In this document: positions 8,799 through 17,761 of the stretch, one piece after another | Layout: each line of letters starts with the position of its first letter | How positions within the stretch are numbered: position 1 is the first letter of the stretch | Assembly (NCBI RefSeq): GCF_000525835.1 | Contig: NZ_AODD01000013.1 | Location: 62,001 to 126,000 of the forward strand | Source: Listeria grandensis FSL F6-0971 | GTDB lineage: Bacteria; Bacillota; Bacilli; Lactobacillales; Listeriaceae | Direction of reading: 5' to 3' | DNA: 64,000 nt | The notes under the pieces: generated by a model | The model's input: only the letters and a program-made list of their open reading frames with translations | Told to the model about the DNA's origin: nothing | Databases searched by the model: none | Made by a program: the position numbers and the translations under genes

Positions 8799-10361
8799 AT
8801 GAAAAAAAGCATCTTATTCATTTTTACATTGGCCTTAATGTTGGTACTAGCAGCTTGTGGCGGTTCTGGAAGTTCTTCGGATAGCGCAAGCGGCTCTAAA
8901 AATAATAACGCTATTATTATTGGTGTCCCTGGTGACCCCGAAGTTGTTAACCCTCTCTATTCCAGTGACCGAGTGTCTCTAACTATTCAACAAGCCCTCT
9001 ACGCACCACTATTTTGGGAGTATGATGGTAAGCCCGCTTTAGCCGATAAACTAGATATTTCTCCTGACAGTTTAACGTATACAGTAACACTAAAAGACGG
9101 TCTAACTTGGCATGATGGTAAACCATTAACTGCTGACGACGTTGTTTTCAGTGTTAATTCGATGATTGATGAAAAACAAAACAGCCCATTCCGCGGAAAC
9201 TGGGTCTTTAATAACAAGCCAGTCAAAGTGGCAGCTGAAAATGCAACTACCGTAAAATTCACGTTACCACAAGTAGCACCAGCATTTGAAAATACACTAA
9301 AAACTTTCTATCCAATTCCAAAACATATTTTTGATGGCGTTGCTGATATTGGAAAGAGCGATAAAAATAACGCTCCAGTCGGCTCCGGTCCATATAAATT
9401 TGTCAATTATAAATCAGGTGAGTACTACTCATTAGAGAAGTTCGATAATTACTTCGATGGCAAACCAAAACTTGATAAAGTAACATATCGTATTACTAAA
9501 GATCAAAATGCTGCCAACCTCGCTTTGCAAAATGGTGAAATCAACCTCAAAGCAATCCAACCTGCCGAGCGTAATAAAGTAGAGAAAGCAAGTGATGTCA
9601 ACATCATCACATACCCAGAAAATCGACTTAGCTATATTGCTTTCAACCAAAATGTGAAGGCTCTGAAATCGAAAGACTTACGCCAAGCTATTTCCCTGAC
9701 ACTGGATCGCAAAGACTTGATCGATGCTGCTTACGGTTCCCAAGAATACGCAAAACCAGCTAGCTCTTTCTTAACAGAGAACACGAAATTCTTTACCGAC
9801 AAAGTCGAAACATACAATCAAGACTTAACAAAAGCTAAGGAACTGTTAGCTAAGAGTGGTTATAAATCTTCTGATAAACTAAACATCATCTACCTAAATA
9901 ACAGCAAAGCCCAAGAAAGTATCGCGCTTTATGTTCAAGAACAATTAAAATCCATTGGTGTTTCTTTGGAACTAAAACCGACAGATCCAACCGCAATGAA
10001 TAATATCACACTCGATCGCAAAAGTGACGCCTACTCCTTGATGCTCGGTGGTTATATCATGGGTAATGATCCTGATCCATATAAAACATTATATATGACT
10101 GGTGAACCGTACAACTACATGAACTACAGCAATCCGGCACTGGACAAACTATGGAACGAAGGCGCCGTTACCGCTGATGAGGCAAAACGTCAAACTATCT
10201 ATGAACAAATTCAAACAACCATTGCTGATGACGCTGTTATTTACCCAATCTCTTATGACAACGCAGTCCTAGCAATCGGCAAGCAATATCAAGGCACAAA
10301 AGAAGCAACACCTCAACCTGTAACCATGTTCCGCGATTTGTCCAAGCTTTATATTAAGTAA
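8799..10361 (+). CDS. Oligopeptide-binding lipoprotein (OppA/AppA, SBP family 5)
   Basis: A 520-aa extracellular peptide-binding lipoprotein. The signal peptide MKKSILFIFTLALMLVLAACGG ends in a LAAC lipobox. The mature part carries family 5 signatures: GVPGDPEVVNPLYSSD, the TWHDGKPLTADDVVFS motif and PVGSGPYKF. The start ATG 8799 follows GGGGAGAAAG; the reading frame is open farther upstream but lacks a signal there. It is followed by two permease genes after a strong hairpin that would let the binding protein be made in excess. The ligand could be a peptide or nickel; nothing here settles it. Confidence 0.9.
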   Translation: MKKSILFIFTLALMLVLAACGGSGSSSDSASGSKNNNAIIIGVPGDPEVVNPLYSSDRVSLTIQQALYAPLFWEYDGKPALADKLDISPDSLTYTVTLKDGLTWHDGKPLTADDVVFSVNSMIDEKQNSPFRGNWVFNNKPVKVAAENATTVKFTLPQVAPAFENTLKTFYPIPKHIFDGVADIGKSDKNNAPVGSGPYKFVNYKSGEYYSLEKFDNYFDGKPKLDKVTYRITKDQNAANLALQNGEINLKAIQPAERNKVEKASDVNIITYPENRLSYIAFNQNVKALKSKDLRQAISLTLDRKDLIDAAYGSQEYAKPASSFLTENTKFFTDKVETYNQDLTKAKELLAKSGYKSSDKLNIIYLNNSKAQESIALYVQEQLKSIGVSLELKPTDPTAMNNITLDRKSDAYSLMLGGYIMGNDPDPYKTLYMTGEPYNYMNYSNPALDKLWNEGAVTADEAKRQTIYEQIQTTIADDAVIYPISYDNAVLAIGKQYQGTKEATPQPVTMFRDLSKLYIK

Positions 10362-10404
10362 AACTGGTCTCTCGCATGCTATAATAGCCTAATGTGTATA
10401 AATG

Positions 10405-10455
10405 AAAGCCCCAAACTGGTAGGAAAGCTTATTTTTTCCTACCGGTGAGGGCTTT
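10405..10455 (+). terminator. Intergenic hairpin after oppA (attenuator or mRNA stabiliser)
   Basis: Nested arms AAAGCCC/GGGCTTT and CTGGTAGGAAA/TTTCCTACCGG make a long stem. There is a T-rich loop but no T-run after it, so a processing or partial termination role fits better than a full stop. Confidence 0.65.
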
Positions 10456-10496
10456 ACGTTGTTTTAACTATACTTTCTTGTTAGGGGCTTGTCTTC

Positions 10497-11447
10497 ATGA
10501 TACAAACAATATTCAAACGTGTGTTACAAACCATACCGATGCTCTTCATCATTTCGCTTGTGTCATTCGCATTGGTTCAATTGGCGCCTGGAGATCCTAT
10601 CTCTTCTTTTGTTACGCCAAACATGAATCCCGATGACGTGGAACGAATACGTCAAAGCCTTGGACTCGATCAGCCCATTTATGTGCAATATTTTAAATGG
10701 CTAGGAAATGTGCTACAAGGTAATTTCGGGTACTCCTTAATTAATAACCAGCCCGTTCTTGGACAAATTATAGAACGACTCCCTGCGACCATTGGATTAA
10801 TGGGCACCGCGCTATTTTTCACGCTATTATTTTCTATTCCACTCGGATTGATTGCCGCAGCCTATGAAAATACAAAACTAGATCGTGTTCTAAATGCAAT
10901 ATCTTACGTTGGTATTTCCATCCCGATTTTTTGGTTTGCCATGATTTTGATTGATGTCTTTGCGATCAAATTGCAATGGTTGCCAAGCCTTGGAATGCGT
11001 ACAATCGGTGTAGAATCTTTCTGGGATGTAGCAAAACACGCTATACTTCCAGTGACCGCGCTCACTTTTCAAGGTTGCGCCTCCTATTACCGCTATGTTC
11101 GCTCCAACACCATTAATCAGCTTAAAGAAGAATACGTCTTGTTCGGCTATGCCAAAGGGCTTTCCAAAGCGCAAATTATGCAGCACCATGTCTTGAAAAA
11201 TTCGTTGCTTCCCGTTATCACTTTACTCGGTATGTATTTACCTCAAATCATTACTGGCGCGTTCATAACCGAGAGTGTCTTCTCTTGGCCAGGTATGGGA
11301 TCGCTTGGTATAAACGCTATTTTTCAATTAGATTATCCGATGATTATGGCTATTACCATGTTCTCCGCCCTGTTACTCATTATCGGTAACTTGCTTGCCG
11401 ATGTCGCCTACACGATTATCGATCCGCGTATAAGGGAGGTTAGCTAA
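10497..11447 (+). CDS. Oligopeptide ABC transporter permease (OppB/AppB/DppB)
   Basis: A 316-aa permease with about six membrane helices. Typical signatures are LAPGDPISSFVTP near the N-terminus, RSLGLDQP-like loop, GYSLINNQPV, the EAA-type loop GYAKGLSKAQIMQHHVLKNSLLPVI and the C-terminal SVFSWPGMGSLGINAI. It is followed 2 bases later by the partner permease. Its start follows an AGGGGCTT site with adequate spacing. Confidence 0.92.
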   Translation: MIQTIFKRVLQTIPMLFIISLVSFALVQLAPGDPISSFVTPNMNPDDVERIRQSLGLDQPIYVQYFKWLGNVLQGNFGYSLINNQPVLGQIIERLPATIGLMGTALFFTLLFSIPLGLIAAAYENTKLDRVLNAISYVGISIPIFWFAMILIDVFAIKLQWLPSLGMRTIGVESFWDVAKHAILPVTALTFQGCASYYRYVRSNTINQLKEEYVLFGYAKGLSKAQIMQHHVLKNSLLPVITLLGMYLPQIITGAFITESVFSWPGMGSLGINAIFQLDYPMIMAITMFSALLLIIGNLLADVAYTIIDPRIREVS

Positions 11448-11449
11448 TC

Positions 11450-12355
11450 ATGATGAAAGCCGATTTTTCTAAATTCACTAAACCAAAAAATGTTCAGCCT
11501 CCTGAAAAGGCACAATTACCACGTGAACGTACATTCTGGCATTTCCTATTGAGCGAAAAGCGTGGACTCTTTGCTATTGGTCTATTAGTCCTGCTAGCCT
11601 TAGCTTGTGGCCTGGCTTTCCTGTCTCCGTATGACCCGAATGCGCTATCGATTCAAGATAAACTGTTGCCACCTAGTTCATCGCACTGGTTCGGTACCGA
11701 TGATCATGGGCGCGATTATTTTACACGTGTCCTTTACGGAGGCCGAGTATCATTAACTGTTGGTTTCCTCGCTATGTTAATTGCCCTTGTTGTGGGAACG
11801 GTCGCGGGAACAATCAGTGGTTATTTCGGTGGTATTGTAGATAGTTTACTAATGCGCTTCTTAGATATCTTTATGTCAATTCCAGCATTTTTCTTGTTGA
11901 TGATCTTAAATGCTTATTTAACTCCTGGTATTGGAAATATCATCTTGATTATTGGTCTTTTATCTTGGATGGATGTCGCCCGGATTGTACGCGCGGAGAC
12001 ACTATCATTAAAAGAGCGAGAATTCATCCTGTACTCTAAGTCCAGTGGTGCAGGTGTTTGGCACATCATCATTCGACATATCATCCCAAACGCGATGCCT
12101 TCTATCGTTGTTGCTGCCTCGTTAAATATTGCAGCTGCTATTCTAACCGAATCTGCCCTTAGTTTCTTGGGACTTGGTGTACAACAACCTAATTCGTCTT
12201 GGGGTAGTATGCTAAACAACGCGCAGAGTTATATCGGAGATGCTACTTATTTAGCACTCTTTCCTGGCGCCTTGATTCTACTTACGATTCTGTCGTTTAA
12301 CATTCTTGGCGATGTGTTCCGAAAAGGCTTGGAACCTCGAGATATTCATAAATAA
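11450..12355 (+). CDS. Oligopeptide ABC transporter permease (OppC/AppC/DppC)
   Basis: A 301-aa permease. It begins with a cytoplasmic arm, then a membrane helix (RGLFAIGLLVLLALACGLAFLSPYDPNA), the GTDDHGRDYFTRVLYGGRVSL motif, and the loop YSKSSGAGVWHIIIRHIIPNAMP. It ends SFNILGDVFRKGLEPRD, the common OppC ending. GGGAGG lies upstream; either of two adjacent ATGs may be used. No OppD or OppF ATPase follows: the next element is a terminator and then unrelated genes, so the ATPases must come from elsewhere. Confidence 0.92.
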   Translation: MMKADFSKFTKPKNVQPPEKAQLPRERTFWHFLLSEKRGLFAIGLLVLLALACGLAFLSPYDPNALSIQDKLLPPSSSHWFGTDDHGRDYFTRVLYGGRVSLTVGFLAMLIALVVGTVAGTISGYFGGIVDSLLMRFLDIFMSIPAFFLLMILNAYLTPGIGNIILIIGLLSWMDVARIVRAETLSLKEREFILYSKSSGAGVWHIIIRHIIPNAMPSIVVAASLNIAAAILTESALSFLGLGVQQPNSSWGSMLNNAQSYIGDATYLALFPGALILLTILSFNILGDVFRKGLEPRDIHK

Positions 12356-12363
12356 TGATTATG

Positions 12364-12404
12364 TACAGCCGGAAAGCGTGGTTTTCGCCACATCTTCCGG
12401 CTGT
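12364..12404. terminator. Bidirectional terminator
   Basis: ACAGCCGGAA and TTCCGGCTGT arms, T-rich on both outer sides, between oppC and the convergent holin-like gene. Confidence 0.82.
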
Positions 12405-12408
12405 TTCT

Positions 12409-12672
12409 TTATTTTACTTTCAATTCGATAACATCTGCTCTCATTTCGTTAACGGCATGTTCAATAATTTTAATTTCACTGGCGAGTTCGCTCAAATTAT
12501 CAATTGTTTTTTGGTAACGCTCTTCCCGCTCGTCATTCTTCCGCATCATCCAGACAAGCAATGCTACAAATAAGATGCCAAAGGTGATCTCGGTTGCGTT
12601 AGCCACTAAATTCTCTAATCCCGTAATAATCACTTCCAAACTGTAATAGTTTTTCTTCTCCATCTCCATCAT
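12409..12672 (-). CDS. BhlA/UviB family holin-like peptide
   Basis: An 87-aa protein with one membrane helix (ITFGILFVALLVWMM, about residues 29-43) followed by the family hallmark RKNDEREERYQKTIDNLSELA and a charged coiled tail. BhlA and UviB are small phage- or bacteriocin-linked holins that permeabilise the membrane to release lysin or bacteriocin. Several in-frame ATGs cluster at the start (12672, 12669, 12663). It is the last gene of a three-gene operon behind a LexA-like box. No lysin or bacteriocin gene is adjacent. Confidence 0.78.
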   Translation of the reverse strand: MMEMEKKNYYSLEVIITGLENLVANATEITFGILFVALLVWMMRKNDEREERYQKTIDNLSELASEIKIIEHAVNEMRADVIELKVK

Positions 12673-12705
12673 ACCCCCATTTTAGTATGATATTCCTTAC
12701 TTTTG

Positions 12706-13074
12706 TTAGCGAACTAACGTTGCTTGATTCTGTACTTTCTCCGCAAGATACGCTTCTAATAAATCTTCTAACGCGCTTTTCTTAAGTCTGTAAAAATGCG
12801 ATTCACTCCACCCGATACTCATATATACCTCAATATTGGTCTGCTTCTTTCGTGACATATACTTTGTTATAATGACCTCCCGTTGATCACTATTTAACTT
12901 ATTTATCGCATCTGTCACTCGTCTAATTTCGGCATATGAAGGTGTTTCTGCGATTTTTTTGGTTAGCCTCAAGCCATTTTCTTTCGTGCGTCTTGGCATG
13001 CTTCGCTTTGGTAGGCTTAATAATAATGTGTGGTACTTGAATAATAAACGCTCGGCTTCTTTGCATTTGCTCAT
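12706..13074 (-). CDS. ArpU-like phage transcriptional regulator
   Basis: A 122-aa basic protein resembling the ArpU/late-gene regulator family of Gram-positive phages, with a sigma-70 region 4-like helix-turn-helix: INKLNSDQREVIITKYM...NIEVYMSIGWSESHFYRLKKSALEDL. Such proteins activate phage late promoters. The ribosome site is GGGGGAGC. It lies 14 bases after the preceding gene and 33 bases before the holin-like gene, so the three are one transcript. It may activate bacteriocin, prophage or lysis genes elsewhere (inference). Confidence 0.68.
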   Translation of the reverse strand: MSKCKEAERLLFKYHTLLLSLPKRSMPRRTKENGLRLTKKIAETPSYAEIRRVTDAINKLNSDQREVIITKYMSRKKQTNIEVYMSIGWSESHFYRLKKSALEDLLEAYLAEKVQNQATLVR

Positions 13075-13088
13075 TCATTATGCTCCCC

Positions 13089-13391
13089 CTAGGACTGCTT
13101 TATTTTGGTTAGAATCATTTCATAGAGTTCATTTCGCTCCTGTGCATTCCATGATGCTAATTGTTGTTTAGAGTATGTCGAGTAATAGCTGATTAAAGAT
13201 AATTGTGTGCGCATAGTACTCGCTTCCTCATCATTATTTTCTAGTTTTACTTGTTCTTTTCTCAGATTTTTGATTTTATGACATATGAAGCATTTGCGAT
13301 TGCATTTATGAAAGGTAACCGCTTGTTCATTGTGAAAATCAACTAGCCGCGAGAATAGAATGTTGATTTCTCTCTGTCTTTTTTTATTCAT
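13089..13391 (-). CDS. Hypothetical protein with a cysteine motif, first gene of the SOS-like operon
   Basis: A 100-aa basic protein I do not recognise. It has a Cys cluster, CNRKCFICHKI (near residue 29), spaced like half of a zinc site, and a helical C-terminus (ERNELYEMILTKIKQS). The ATG follows GAGAGAGGAAT. It comes directly after the promoter and LexA-like box and before the ArpU-like regulator, so it is probably induced with them. Codon use looks more AT-rich than in surrounding genes, which fits phage origin. Confidence 0.6.
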   Translation of the reverse strand: MNKKRQREINILFSRLVDFHNEQAVTFHKCNRKCFICHKIKNLRKEQVKLENNDEEASTMRTQLSLISYYSTYSKQQLASWNAQERNELYEMILTKIKQS

Positions 13392-13430
13392 ATTCCTCTC
13401 TCCCTTGCCCCATTTTTAAGGAGTAACCTT

Positions 13431-13459
13431 ACTATAAACTCCTCTGAAACCGAAGTCAA
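13431..13459 (-). promoter_or_regulatory. Promoter of the ArpU/BhlA operon
   Basis: On the minus strand, TTGACT (13454-13459) and TATAGT (13431-13436) are 17 bases apart, about 40 bases before the first gene. Confidence 0.75.
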
Positions 13460-13467
13460 GGAAAAAA

Positions 13468-13481
13468 CGAACACTTGTTCT
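13468..13481. promoter_or_regulatory. LexA (SOS) box
   Basis: CGAACACTTGTTCT matches the Gram-positive LexA/DinR consensus CGAACRNRYGTTYC at 12 of 14 positions, with both GAAC/GTTC half-sites intact. It lies 8 bases upstream of the -35 box of the ArpU/BhlA operon. Confidence 0.68.
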
Positions 13482-13563
13482 GTATCGTTTTTTTAGTTGG
13501 CTGTATAGCTAGGTTAAAGCGGTTTATTTTTTTATAATTTGGGAGTTTTTTTTGAATATTTTA

Positions 13564-13572
13564 TGCTATAAT
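13564..13572 (+). promoter_or_regulatory. Extended -10 promoter of the ABC transporter operon
   Basis: TGCTATAAT, an extended -10 element 46 bases before the ATPase start; no good -35 box is visible at the right distance. Confidence 0.5.
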
Positions 13573-13618
13573 AAAAACATTAATGTTCGAAAACTAACAG
13601 ATGGATGGAGATGCTTGC

Positions 13619-14320
13619 ATGGCTTTTGTCGAAATGGATCGGATCTATAAACGCTACCAGTTAGGCGAGAAAATAGTGACGGCAAATGATGGGATTACAT
13701 TTCAAATAGAACAGGGCGAATTTGTTATTATTGTCGGGCCTTCTGGTGCTGGAAAATCGACAGTACTCAATATTTTGGGTGGCATGGATATGAGCGATGA
13801 GGGGCATATTTACATTGATGGGACTGATATTGCGGCATTTACCGCGAAGCAATTGACGGGATATCGGAGACAAGATGTTGGTTTTGTATTCCAGTTTTAT
13901 AATCTGGTGCCTAGTTTGACGGCGAAAGAGAATGTGGAACTGGCAACGCAAATATCGCCGAAAGCGCTGGATGCTGAGTTGGTTTTGAAGCAGGTAGGAC
14001 TCGAAGAACGGATGGATAACTTTCCGGCGCAACTTTCTGGTGGGGAACAGCAACGTGTCGCCATTGCGCGTGCGCTTGCGAAACAGCCGAAGTTACTGCT
14101 ATGCGATGAGCCTACGGGAGCACTTGATTATAACACCGGGAAATCGGTTCTAAAATTGTTGCAGGATACGTGCCGGAATACTGGTACGACAGTGATTGTC
14201 ATTACGCATAATACAGCGATCACACCAATTGCTGACCGGATCATTGAGATTAATAATGCTAAAGTTCGCGATATAAAAATCCAAAAAAATCCAGTTTCGA
14301 TCGACAGCATTGAATGGTAA
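13619..14320 (+). CDS. ABC transporter ATPase, MacB/LolD type
   Basis: A 233-aa nucleotide-binding subunit. Walker A is GPSGAGKST (near residue 41), the signature is [15 protein letters not shown], Walker B is [12 protein letters not shown] and the H-loop is VIVITHN. It pairs with the FtsX-type permease that follows with an 11-base gap. ATG 13619 has a GGAG 8 bases upstream and is preferred over the in-frame ATG at 13601. The pair is a mechanotransmission exporter of the MacB class; the substrate could be a peptide antibiotic or surface lipid, or it could transmit force to wall enzymes. Confidence 0.92.
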   Translation: MAFVEMDRIYKRYQLGEKIVTANDGITFQIEQGEFVIIVGPSGAGKSTVLNILGGMDMSDEGHIYIDGTDIAAFTAKQLTGYRRQDVGFVFQFYNLVPSLTAKENVELATQISPKALDAELVLKQVGLEERMDNFPAQLSGGEQQRVAIARALAKQPKLLLCDEPTGALDYNTGKSVLKLLQDTCRNTGTTVIVITHNTAITPIADRIIEINNAKVRDIKIQKNPVSIDSIEW

Positions 14321-14330
14321 GGAGAATCAG

Positions 14331-17300
14331 ATGAAAAAAGCATTATGGAAAGACATATGGCGAGAAATCGCAAAATCTAAAGGACGATTCATCTCGATTT
14401 TCTTACTGATCGCGCTAGGTGTAGCCTTTTTTGTAGGCTTGAAGGCAACTGGACCCGACATGATCCATACAACCGATAAATACTACGATTCGCAAAATTT
14501 GATGGACTTACAGGTGCAATCGACATACGGTTTGAATAAAGAGGATATCGCCATTTTAAATGACGTTCCTGGTGTGAGAGATGTGCAACCAGGCTATACG
14601 GCAGATGTGATGTTTCGGGATTCGTTACTGATTACGAAGGTTTTTTCTTTATCGCCAAACAATTTAGTCAATAAATATACGGTTGAGCGAGGACACCTAC
14701 CACAGAAAAGTGGCGAAATCGCGCTCGATTCGGTCAATAAAGCAACAAGCCGTTATAAAATCGGTGACAAGCTTACGTTTGTGAACAGCGATGGAAGTGC
14801 TATAAAGGGGAAATTCCACACCGCGACTTTTACTGTAGTTGGAACGGTTTCTTCGGCTTCATACATTGAGAAAGGAACTCGTGGAACATCCACGATTGGG
14901 AATGGGCGTGCGGATATTTTTGCGGTGATTCCAGAAAGCGATTTTGACGCGAAGTATTATTCGACGGCACTTTTGACGTTTGATAATACGGCTGACTCGG
15001 AGGCTTACAGCGATGAGTATGATTCGGCAATGGAGCGCAACACGGCGCTTGTGAAGAACGCCTTGAAGGAGCAGCCAAAAGCAAGGCTCAGTGCAATTCA
15101 GGCCGATGGGCAAGCAAAGATTGAGGATGGAAAACGGGAGATTGCAGATGGTTTGGCTAAGCTTGATCGAAATCAGCAGAAACTAGATGCTGCGCGCGCG
15201 AAGCTTGATCAAGGCTGGACGGAATATGAGGACGGAAAACGCGAACTGGAAACGAAGTTGGCGCAAGGTCAGGCCGAGATTAACAGAAATGAAGCCAAGC
15301 TTGCGAAAGCGAAGAAAGATATCGCTGTCGCAGAACGCAAAATAAGAGATGGGCAAGCCCAAATTAGCGATGCGCAAACACAGTTAGCAGAGGCGCATCA
15401 GGAGCTCGAAGACGCGCAAATGACGCTTGATGATAGCAAAACACAACTTGCGATGGTACAGCGCTTTTATGATGCTGTGAAGGACTACACGCTGGGTGAT
15501 ATTCCAACTGTAGACTTAGATCCAGAAACGCAGCAAGAAATTATCGACAATGCGGATATGTTTAACCCTGAACTCGGTGACTATGTGCAAGACTATTTTG
15601 ATGGGACACTTTCTGAAGCACAGTTAAACCGCTTGAAAACAGAAGCATCGCGACAATTAACGCGTGCCAATAAAGAAGTTGCAGATGCACAACTTGAAAT
15701 TAACCGAAATCGCCAACTACTCGCGAACAAAGAGCGTCAGTTAGCTGAAAAGAAACGCGAATTAGATCAAGCAAAAGTGAAGCTTGCGCAAGGCAAAAAA
15801 GATTATGCAAGCGGAATGGCTCAACTAAAGAAAGGAAAGCAACAACTAGCCGACGCCAAAACTGCAGGCTATGCCAAGCTTGACGATGCCAGAGCTCAAT
15901 TGGACAATGCTGAATCAGCATACGCCGCCAATTTAGCAACTTTTGAAAAAGAAAAGAAGAAAGCTCTTGCAGAAATTGCAAAAGCAAAGAAAGATCTCCA
16001 AATGGCGCAAGAAAAGTTAGACGCTCTCGAATTACCTAAGTATTTTATTAGTGATCGAACGGACAATCCTGGTTATACAGAATATAAAGACAATGCGGAT
16101 CGGATTGCCTCACTTTCTACCGCTTTCCCGGTGTTTTTCTTTTTAATTGCAGCGCTTGTTTGTTTAACGACAATGACGCGGATGATTGAGGAACAGAGAA
16201 CACAGACTGGGACGCTAAAAGCACTCGGTTATAGCAATATCGATATTATCGCTAAATTCCTTGTATACGGCTCGCTCGCAAGCTTAGCCGGGACAGTAAT
16301 TGGGCTCGCAATTGGTTTTCAAGTCTTCCCGCAGATTATTTTTGTTGCTTATGGCTCCCTTTATAATTTGCCAGCGCTTGATATTTCATTTTATTGGAGC
16401 TATAGCTTGATTTCGCTTGCCGTTGCACTGTTTTGTACCACTTTGACAGCTTTTGTGTCGTGTCGCGCGGAATTGCGAGAAAACGCTGCTTCCCTGATGC
16501 GCCCGAAAGCTCCAAAAAACGGGAAACGAATCTTGTTGGAACGCGTGCCTTTTATCTGGAAGCGAATGAATTTCACAAGTAAAGTGACAGCGCGCAATAT
16601 CTTCCGTTATAAACAGCGAATGTTGATGACTATCCTTGGTGTGGCAGGCTGTACGGCGCTTCTACTCACCGGCTTTGGTCTCAAGAATTCAATTGGTGAT
16701 ATCGTGCCATTACAATATGACCAAATTATGAAGTATGATGCTGTGGTCGTTTTGGACAGCAATGCCACCAAAACACCGCTCAAAGACTACAACGATATCA
16801 TCGATAATACGCCAAATGTTAAAAGCGCCCTCGATGTTGGTCAAAAAAATATGACGGCAGTCGAAAAAGGTGTCGCAAATCAAGCTCTCACTCTGATTAC
16901 ACCGAAGTCGATGGAGAATTTCAGCAACTACGTCACATTGCGCGACCGTAAAACCCACGCTCCCGTACCACTTACGGATAACGGCGCGGTACTCTCGGAA
17001 AAGCTGGCGAAACTTTACGGCGTAAAACCTGGCGATTCTTTAACGATCAAAGACGGCGACAACCATCGCTACAAAATCAAGGTCACTGGCATCACAGAAA
17101 CCTACGCGATGCACTATATTTACACGACGCCAACCTACTACCAGCAAGTTTTCCAAGACAAACCAGAATACAACACACAACTGCTACAACTTAAAAATAC
17201 GGATCAAAAATGGCAAGATAATTTTGCGGAAAAATTACTCATAAATCCAGCTGTGCTCGCCGTCACTTACACAAATAAAGCAAGCAACGCATTCGGCAGC

Positions 17301-17714
17301 ACGATGGACAGTCTAGATATCGTCATCATCGTCCTGATTATCTCAGCTGCGGCGCTCGCCTTCATCGTTTTATACAACTTGACGAACATCAACGTTTCCG
17401 AGCGAATTCGCGAATTATCCACCATCAAAGTACTCGGATTCTATCCAAAAGAAGTCACGATGTATGTTTACCGCGAAAACCTGATTCTAAGTTTGATGGG
17501 GATCGTAGTCGGTTTCGTGCTTGGTACCTTCTTGCATCGCTTCGTCACATCAACAGCCGAAGTTGATATTTTGATGTTCAGCCCGACGATCCATGCGATG
17601 AGTTATGTATACGCAGCGCTTCTAACACTGCTGTTCTCAACGCTCGTCATGATCGTCATGCATCTCAAACTAAAACGCGTAGATATGATCGAAGCTCTTA
17701 AATCAGTTGAATAA
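14331..17714 (+). CDS. Large FtsX-like ABC transporter permease with extracellular coiled coil
   Basis: A 1127-aa membrane protein. It has an N-terminal helix (FISIFLLIALGVAFFVGL), a MacB-like periplasmic-type core domain, then an alanine/lysine/glutamine-rich coiled coil in two blocks (roughly residues 250-395 and 440-580), then an FtsX block with FPVFFFLIAALVCLTTMTRMIEEQRTQTGTLKALGYS, a second extracellular domain and a C-terminal FtsX block (ELSTIKVLGFYPKEV). The ATG at 14331 follows AAGGAGAATCAG; the frame overlaps the ATPase end by extension only. The coiled coil would stand outside the membrane, perhaps reaching into the wall. Confidence 0.85.
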   Translation: MKKALWKDIWREIAKSKGRFISIFLLIALGVAFFVGLKATGPDMIHTTDKYYDSQNLMDLQVQSTYGLNKEDIAILNDVPGVRDVQPGYTADVMFRDSLLITKVFSLSPNNLVNKYTVERGHLPQKSGEIALDSVNKATSRYKIGDKLTFVNSDGSAIKGKFHTATFTVVGTVSSASYIEKGTRGTSTIGNGRADIFAVIPESDFDAKYYSTALLTFDNTADSEAYSDEYDSAMERNTALVKNALKEQPKARLSAIQADGQAKIEDGKREIADGLAKLDRNQQKLDAARAKLDQGWTEYEDGKRELETKLAQGQAEINRNEAKLAKAKKDIAVAERKIRDGQAQISDAQTQLAEAHQELEDAQMTLDDSKTQLAMVQRFYDAVKDYTLGDIPTVDLDPETQQEIIDNADMFNPELGDYVQDYFDGTLSEAQLNRLKTEASRQLTRANKEVADAQLEINRNRQLLANKERQLAEKKRELDQAKVKLAQGKKDYASGMAQLKKGKQQLADAKTAGYAKLDDARAQLDNAESAYAANLATFEKEKKKALAEIAKAKKDLQMAQEKLDALELPKYFISDRTDNPGYTEYKDNADRIASLSTAFPVFFFLIAALVCLTTMTRMIEEQRTQTGTLKALGYSNIDIIAKFLVYGSLASLAGTVIGLAIGFQVFPQIIFVAYGSLYNLPALDISFYWSYSLISLAVALFCTTLTAFVSCRAELRENAASLMRPKAPKNGKRILLERVPFIWKRMNFTSKVTARNIFRYKQRMLMTILGVAGCTALLLTGFGLKNSIGDIVPLQYDQIMKYDAVVVLDSNATKTPLKDYNDIIDNTPNVKSALDVGQKNMTAVEKGVANQALTLITPKSMENFSNYVTLRDRKTHAPVPLTDNGAVLSEKLAKLYGVKPGDSLTIKDGDNHRYKIKVTGITETYAMHYIYTTPTYYQQVFQDKPEYNTQLLQLKNTDQKWQDNFAEKLLINPAVLAVTYTNKASNAFGSTMDSLDIVIIVLIISAAALAFIVLYNLTNINVSERIRELSTIKVLGFYPKEVTMYVYRENLILSLMGIVVGFVLGTFLHRFVTSTAEVDILMFSPTIHAMSYVYAALLTLLFSTLVMIVMHLKLKRVDMIEALKSVE

Positions 17715-17761
17715 ATACGCGATTTCCTCTGCAAATTTTGTAGGGGAAATCTTTTTCATTC

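Noticed and set aside
10445..10636. Short plus-strand frame overlapping the OppB start
   Set aside because: Wrong frame relative to a clear OppB gene, no coding features.
12355..12573. Plus-strand frame opposite the BhlA gene
   Set aside because: It overlaps a terminator and the opposite strand of a recognisable holin gene.
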